64,000 bases of DNA from an uncultured Collinsella sp. (GTDB lineage Bacteria; Actinomycetota; Coriobacteriia; Coriobacteriales; Coriobacteriaceae): assembly GCA_900549745.1 (NCBI GenBank), contig URPJ01000009.1, positions 1 through 64,000 on the forward strand, written 5' to 3'. The first letter of the stretch is position 1. Each line of letters begins with the position of its first letter. The notes under the pieces are model-generated. The model did not search any database. It was not told where the DNA came from and was given only the letters and a program-made list of their open reading frames with translations. The translations under genes and the position numbers were made by a program. Shown here in pieces: positions 61,132 to 64,000 of the stretch.

Positions 61132-61184
61132 CAGCGGCACGTCAAAAGACCATACACCTACGGGCGAAGGACCACCAAACTGGG

Positions 61185-62351
61185 CTAGGCAGCCGGGCAG
61201 ATCTTCTTGAAGAGCTCGATGACGTCGTCGAGCGTTGCCTCGCGCGGGTTACCCGGGAAGCAGGCGTCGGCCATGGCGTCCTTGGCCAGAACCTCGATCT
61301 CGTCGGCCTTCATAGCCTCGCAGACGTGCGGGATATTCACGTCGGCGGAAAGCTGCTTGACGGCGGCGATAGCGGCGTCGGCAGCCTCGTCGGTGCTCAT
61401 GCCCGTGGTGTCAACACCCATGGCAAGGGCAACCTTGGCCAGGCGCTCAGCGCAAACCGGCTTGTTGAACTCCATGGCGATCGGCAGCAGCATGGCGCAA
61501 GCGACGCCGTGCGGGGTGTCGTAGTGAGCAGACAGGGTGTGAGCCATTGCGTGGTCGATGCCCAGGCCAACGTTGGAGAAGCCCATGCCGGCGACATACT
61601 GACCAAGAGCCATGCCCTCACGGCCGGAGCCGGGCTGGCCGGACTTGGCCTCGGCGACGGAGTCGCGCAGGTTCTCGCTGATCAGCTTAATGGCCTCAAA
61701 GTGGAACATGTCGGAAAGCTCCCAGGCGCCCTTGGTGGTGTAGCCCTCGATAGCGTGGGTCAGTGCGTCCATGCCAGTGGAAGCGGTCAGGCCGGCGGGC
61801 ATGGAGGCCATCATGTCGGGATCGACGACGGCGACCTCGGGGGCGTCGTTGGTGTCGACGCACACGAACTTGCGGACCTTCTCGGGGTCGGTGATGACGT
61901 AGTTGATGGTCACCTCGGCGGCGGTACCGGCGGTCGTCGGCACAGCGATGGTGAACACGGCGTGGTTCTTAGTGGGAGCAACGCCCTCGAGGCTGCGGAC
62001 ATCGGCGAACTCGGGGTTGTTGATGATGATGCCGATGGCCTTAGCAGTGTCCATGGAGGAGCCACCACCGATGGTCACGATAGCGTCAGCCTCGGCGGCC
62101 TTGAAGGCCTCGACGCCGTCCTTGACGTTCTGGATAGTGGGGTTGGGCTTGATCTCGGAGTAGAGGCTCCAAGCGATGCCGGCAGCGTCGAGCTCGTCGG
62201 TCACCTTAGCGGTAACGCCAAACTTGACCAGATCGGGGTCGGAGCAGACGAAGATCTTCTTGTAGCCGCGACGCTGGAGCTCGCCGGGGATCTCCTTGAT
62301 GGCGCCGGAACCATGATAAGAGATGGTATTGAGAACGAAACGATTAGCCAT
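61185..62351 (-). CDS. Iron-containing (class III) alcohol dehydrogenase
   Basis: 388 residues. NAD(P)-binding GGGSSMDTAKAIGI (about 93-106), and the metal-site region HAMAHTLSAHYDTPHG with the histidines that hold Fe2+. It reduces aldehydes such as lactaldehyde or butyraldehyde to alcohols; exact substrate is not determined by these motifs. The ATG at 62351 has GGGAGG upstream. Two LacI-type half sites lie 60-115 bases before the start. Confidence 0.92.
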   Translation of the reverse strand: MANRFVLNTISYHGSGAIKEIPGELQRRGYKKIFVCSDPDLVKFGVTAKVTDELDAAGIAWSLYSEIKPNPTIQNVKDGVEAFKAAEADAIVTIGGGSSMDTAKAIGIIINNPEFADVRSLEGVAPTKNHAVFTIAVPTTAGTAAEVTINYVITDPEKVRKFVCVDTNDAPEVAVVDPDMMASMPAGLTASTGMDALTHAIEGYTTKGAWELSDMFHFEAIKLISENLRDSVAEAKSGQPGSGREGMALGQYVAGMGFSNVGLGIDHAMAHTLSAHYDTPHGVACAMLLPIAMEFNKPVCAERLAKVALAMGVDTTGMSTDEAADAAIAAVKQLSADVNIPHVCEAMKADEIEVLAKDAMADACFPGNPREATLDDVIELFKKICPAA

Positions 62352-62410
62352 TGATAGCCTCCCATCGTGTGCGGGGCATCCATTACGCCCCACGCTATGA
62401 GTCCCATCCT

Positions 62411-62465
62411 AACGCTTTTGAAACAAAAAACGCGTGAGAACATCAAAAGTGTTAAAGCGTTTCAA
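62411..62465 (-). promoter_or_regulatory. Paired LacI/CcpA-type operator candidates
   Basis: TTAAAGCGTTTCAA (62452-62465) is a near-palindrome centred on CG, and AACGCTTTTGAAAC (62411-62424) repeats the same half-sites. Both lie in the leader of the alcohol dehydrogenase gene, where a LacI-family repressor or catabolite regulator could act. Confidence 0.4.
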
Positions 62466-62482
62466 CAGATGATGAAAAATAT

Positions 62483-62511
62483 TGCGGCAAAGGGACAACC
62501 CCTTTGCCGCA
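62483..62511 (-). terminator. Intrinsic terminator of the DUF1275 gene
   Basis: TGCGGCAAAGGG pairs with CCCTTTGCCGCA around a short loop; on the minus strand it is followed by ATATTTTT. Confidence 0.9.
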
Positions 62512-62516
62512 TTCGG

Positions 62517-63233
62517 TTACTTTCGGCAGCCCTCTTTCCAAGCCTCGGCCGCAACCTTCCAGCGTAAGCGCAAGTCGCGCTCGCGGTCGATGAACATGAT
62601 GGCAAACGCGACAAACAGCAGCAAGCTCGCCACGACGATGGCGTGCAGGCCCATGCGCTCAATACACCAGTTGCCCAACACGGCGCCAAACACAAAGGTA
62701 AAGATCACGCCAAAGTACAGCAGGCCGTTTTCCAAAAAGCCGCGCCTGTGGGTGATGATGTAATCGTCCACGTTTTGCAGCGCGTTGCGCAAGTTGCCGA
62801 TGCACATGGTCGTAGCGATGCCGTGACCGTGGATCTTGCGGAAGCTCTCGACCTGCATGCCGCAGGCAAACGAGGTGAGGCAGTTGGCGAGCAGGTTGAA
62901 ATTGCCGCCCGGGATAAAGCTCACGCCCAGCAAGATGACGGCTTCAAAGAACACCGTTACCTGGCGCCAGTGAATCACGCTGCCAAACCGCTCATGCACC
63001 AGGTCGGCAAGCATAATGCCCACGGCAAACGACACCACGGGGAAGAAGTAGCGTCCCGCAAGTGCCCAGTTGCCCTCCGAGATGCTCACGCCCACGAGCA
63101 GGATGTTGCCTGTCTGCGCGTTGGCGAAAACATGGTCGCGCCCAATGTACGAATAAACGTCCATAAAGCCACCGGCAAGCGCCAAGATGATGCCCAGCTC
63201 AATAGACTCCGATATCTGTTTGGCACGCTGCAT
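62517..63233 (-). CDS. DUF1275 (YoaK) family membrane protein
   Basis: 238 residues with six to seven hydrophobic helices. GGFMDVYSYIGRDHVFANAQTGNILLVG is the family signature at the N-terminus. DUF1275 proteins are common membrane proteins of unknown role, suspected transporters. AAGGAGG lies ten bases before the ATG. The longer frame to 63902 is not used. Confidence 0.88.
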   Translation of the reverse strand: MQRAKQISESIELGIILALAGGFMDVYSYIGRDHVFANAQTGNILLVGVSISEGNWALAGRYFFPVVSFAVGIMLADLVHERFGSVIHWRQVTVFFEAVILLGVSFIPGGNFNLLANCLTSFACGMQVESFRKIHGHGIATTMCIGNLRNALQNVDDYIITHRRGFLENGLLYFGVIFTFVFGAVLGNWCIERMGLHAIVVASLLLFVAFAIMFIDRERDLRLRWKVAAEAWKEGCRK

Positions 63234-63414
63234 CGCCGTGCATCCTCCTTGTTGACGACCCTCTCGTGCGTTGGCGGAAACATAACCGCCGTTCATACTG
63301 TAACCCATTGACAACATGGCGCGCGCGCGAGACGGGTTCTCCAACGCGCAGATACACAGTCTGGAAACAAACGATCCCCGCATCGACGCGCCGATCCCCA
63401 GCTCATGTACTCCC

Positions 63415-63447
63415 CCAGTCTTTTTAGCCCCGTCCCAAAAAGACTGG
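63415..63447. repeat. Short hairpin with CCCCGTCCC loop
   Basis: CCAGTCTTTTT pairs with AAAAAGACTGG over an AGCCCCGTCCC loop. The loop shares the core of the larger inverted repeats at 44309 and 55230. It lies 38 bases before the YgiQ-type start. Confidence 0.7.
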
Positions 63448-63485
63448 TTACAATTACGTGCAGCATACAGACACCGGGAGGGATC

Positions 63486-64000
63486 GTGGCAAAAAAGCCT
63501 CAGCACGCTCAGAACAGCCAACGCGGACAGCAGGGCAAACAGGGTCAGCAGCAAAAGCGCGGCGGCAAGGCGCAGGCCACGGTCGCCCGCGCCAAGCATT
63601 CCCAAGCGACGCCCGCCCGCCCCTGGCGCCCGGGCCGCGACAAATTTCTCCCCGTCAGTCGCGCCGATATGAATGCGCGCGGCTGGGACCAGTGCGACTT
63701 TGTCTACATCTGCGGCGACGCCTACGTGGACCACCCCAGCTTTGGTATGGCCATCATTAGCCGCGTACTCGACGCGCACGGCTATAAGGTGGGCATCATC
63801 TGCCAGCCCAACTGGACCGACCCCGCCAGCATCACCGTGCTCGGCGAACCGCGCCTGGGCTTTCTCGTCAGTGCCGGCAACATGGACTCCATGGTCAACC
63901 ACTATTCAGTGACCAAGCACCGCCGCCACACCGACGCCTATACTCCCGGTGGCGAGGAGGGGCGCCGTCCCAACCGAGCCGTCACGGTCTACGGCAACCT
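63486..64000 (+). CDS. YgiQ/UPF0313 family radical SAM protein (5' part, cut by window end)
   Basis: The first 171 residues of a protein that runs off the window. A Gln/Lys-rich leader (1-50) precedes the YgiQ N-terminal domain: PVSRADMNARGWDQCDF, ICGDAYVDHPSFGMAII, LGFLVSAGNMDSMVNHYSV and DAYTPGG. The radical-SAM CxxxCxxC motif would lie beyond the end. The start is a GTG at 63486 with GGGAGG four bases upstream. Function of the family is unknown. Confidence 0.9.
   Translation, partial: MAKKPQHAQNSQRGQQGKQGQQQKRGGKAQATVARAKHSQATPARPWRPGRDKFLPVSRADMNARGWDQCDFVYICGDAYVDHPSFGMAIISRVLDAHGYKVGIICQPNWTDPASITVLGEPRLGFLVSAGNMDSMVNHYSVTKHRRHTDAYTPGGEEGRRPNRAVTVYGN

Noticed and set aside
1..64000. 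CRISPR arrays and insertion sequences
   Set aside because: No evenly spaced 25-37 base direct repeats and no transposase-like protein were seen; the repeats present are palindromes at scattered sites.

Overview
The window is 64 kb of high-GC chromosomal DNA. Gene content suggests a Collinsella-like member of the Coriobacteriia (gut Actinobacteria). This is inferred from short intergenic gaps, strong AGGAGG-type ribosome sites, frequent GTG starts, surface proteins with DUF4430 domains, an anaerobe's superoxide reductase, a class III fructose bisphosphatase and the folate C1 genes fhs, folD and fchA. I found no rRNA, tRNA, CRISPR array, phage or intact insertion sequence.

Layout. 0-5.8 kb: SDR oxidoreductase, a tail-anchored coiled-coil protein, and a queuosine operon (DUF3267 membrane protein, queH, queA). 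5.9-15 kb: a divergent methionyl-tRNA-synthetase-like protein, an RsmB-family methyltransferase, a 56-residue membrane protein, a TIM-barrel-like protein, DegV, fbp and two GtrA proteins. 15-20.2 kb: a cobalamin riboswitch followed by two DUF4430 surface-protein genes, the most interesting locus. 20.3-25.8 kb: UbiB kinase with a phasin-like partner, a C69 dipeptidase, and folD-fchA. 25.8-30 kb: an accessory stretch with a lipoprotein, a PH-like protein, a YhcG-type nuclease, an ADP-ribosylglycohydrolase and very small genes. 30-38 kb: a zinc-ribbon protein, a Mn-type CDF exporter, a membrane protein with heptad repeats, fhs and ruvCAB. 38-55 kb: a degenerate NAD-synthetase-like protein, superoxide reductase, a SWIM/SNF2 helicase, dnaE, addA and addB. 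55-64 kb: a YerC-type regulator, a 4-TM holin-family protein, an Rrf2 regulator divergent from cysK, mnmA, an M42 peptidase, an iron alcohol dehydrogenase, a DUF1275 protein and the start of a YgiQ-type radical SAM gene.

Several sets of genes look functionally linked. fhs, folD and fchA form the tetrahydrofolate C1 branch. ruvCAB, addAB, dnaE and the SNF2 protein are a replication and repair cluster. The Rrf2 protein and cysK share a control region with a clear dyad. queA, queH and mnmA modify tRNA anticodons. The DUF4430 proteins sit under a B12 riboswitch and are probably corrinoid-capture surface proteins.

Several gaps between genes hold palindromic repeats. One family (TTGCGGTG arms) occurs three times, a second (GGGACGGGG/CCCCGTCCC core) about four times, and a third, about 100 bp long and abutting a stop codon, twice.
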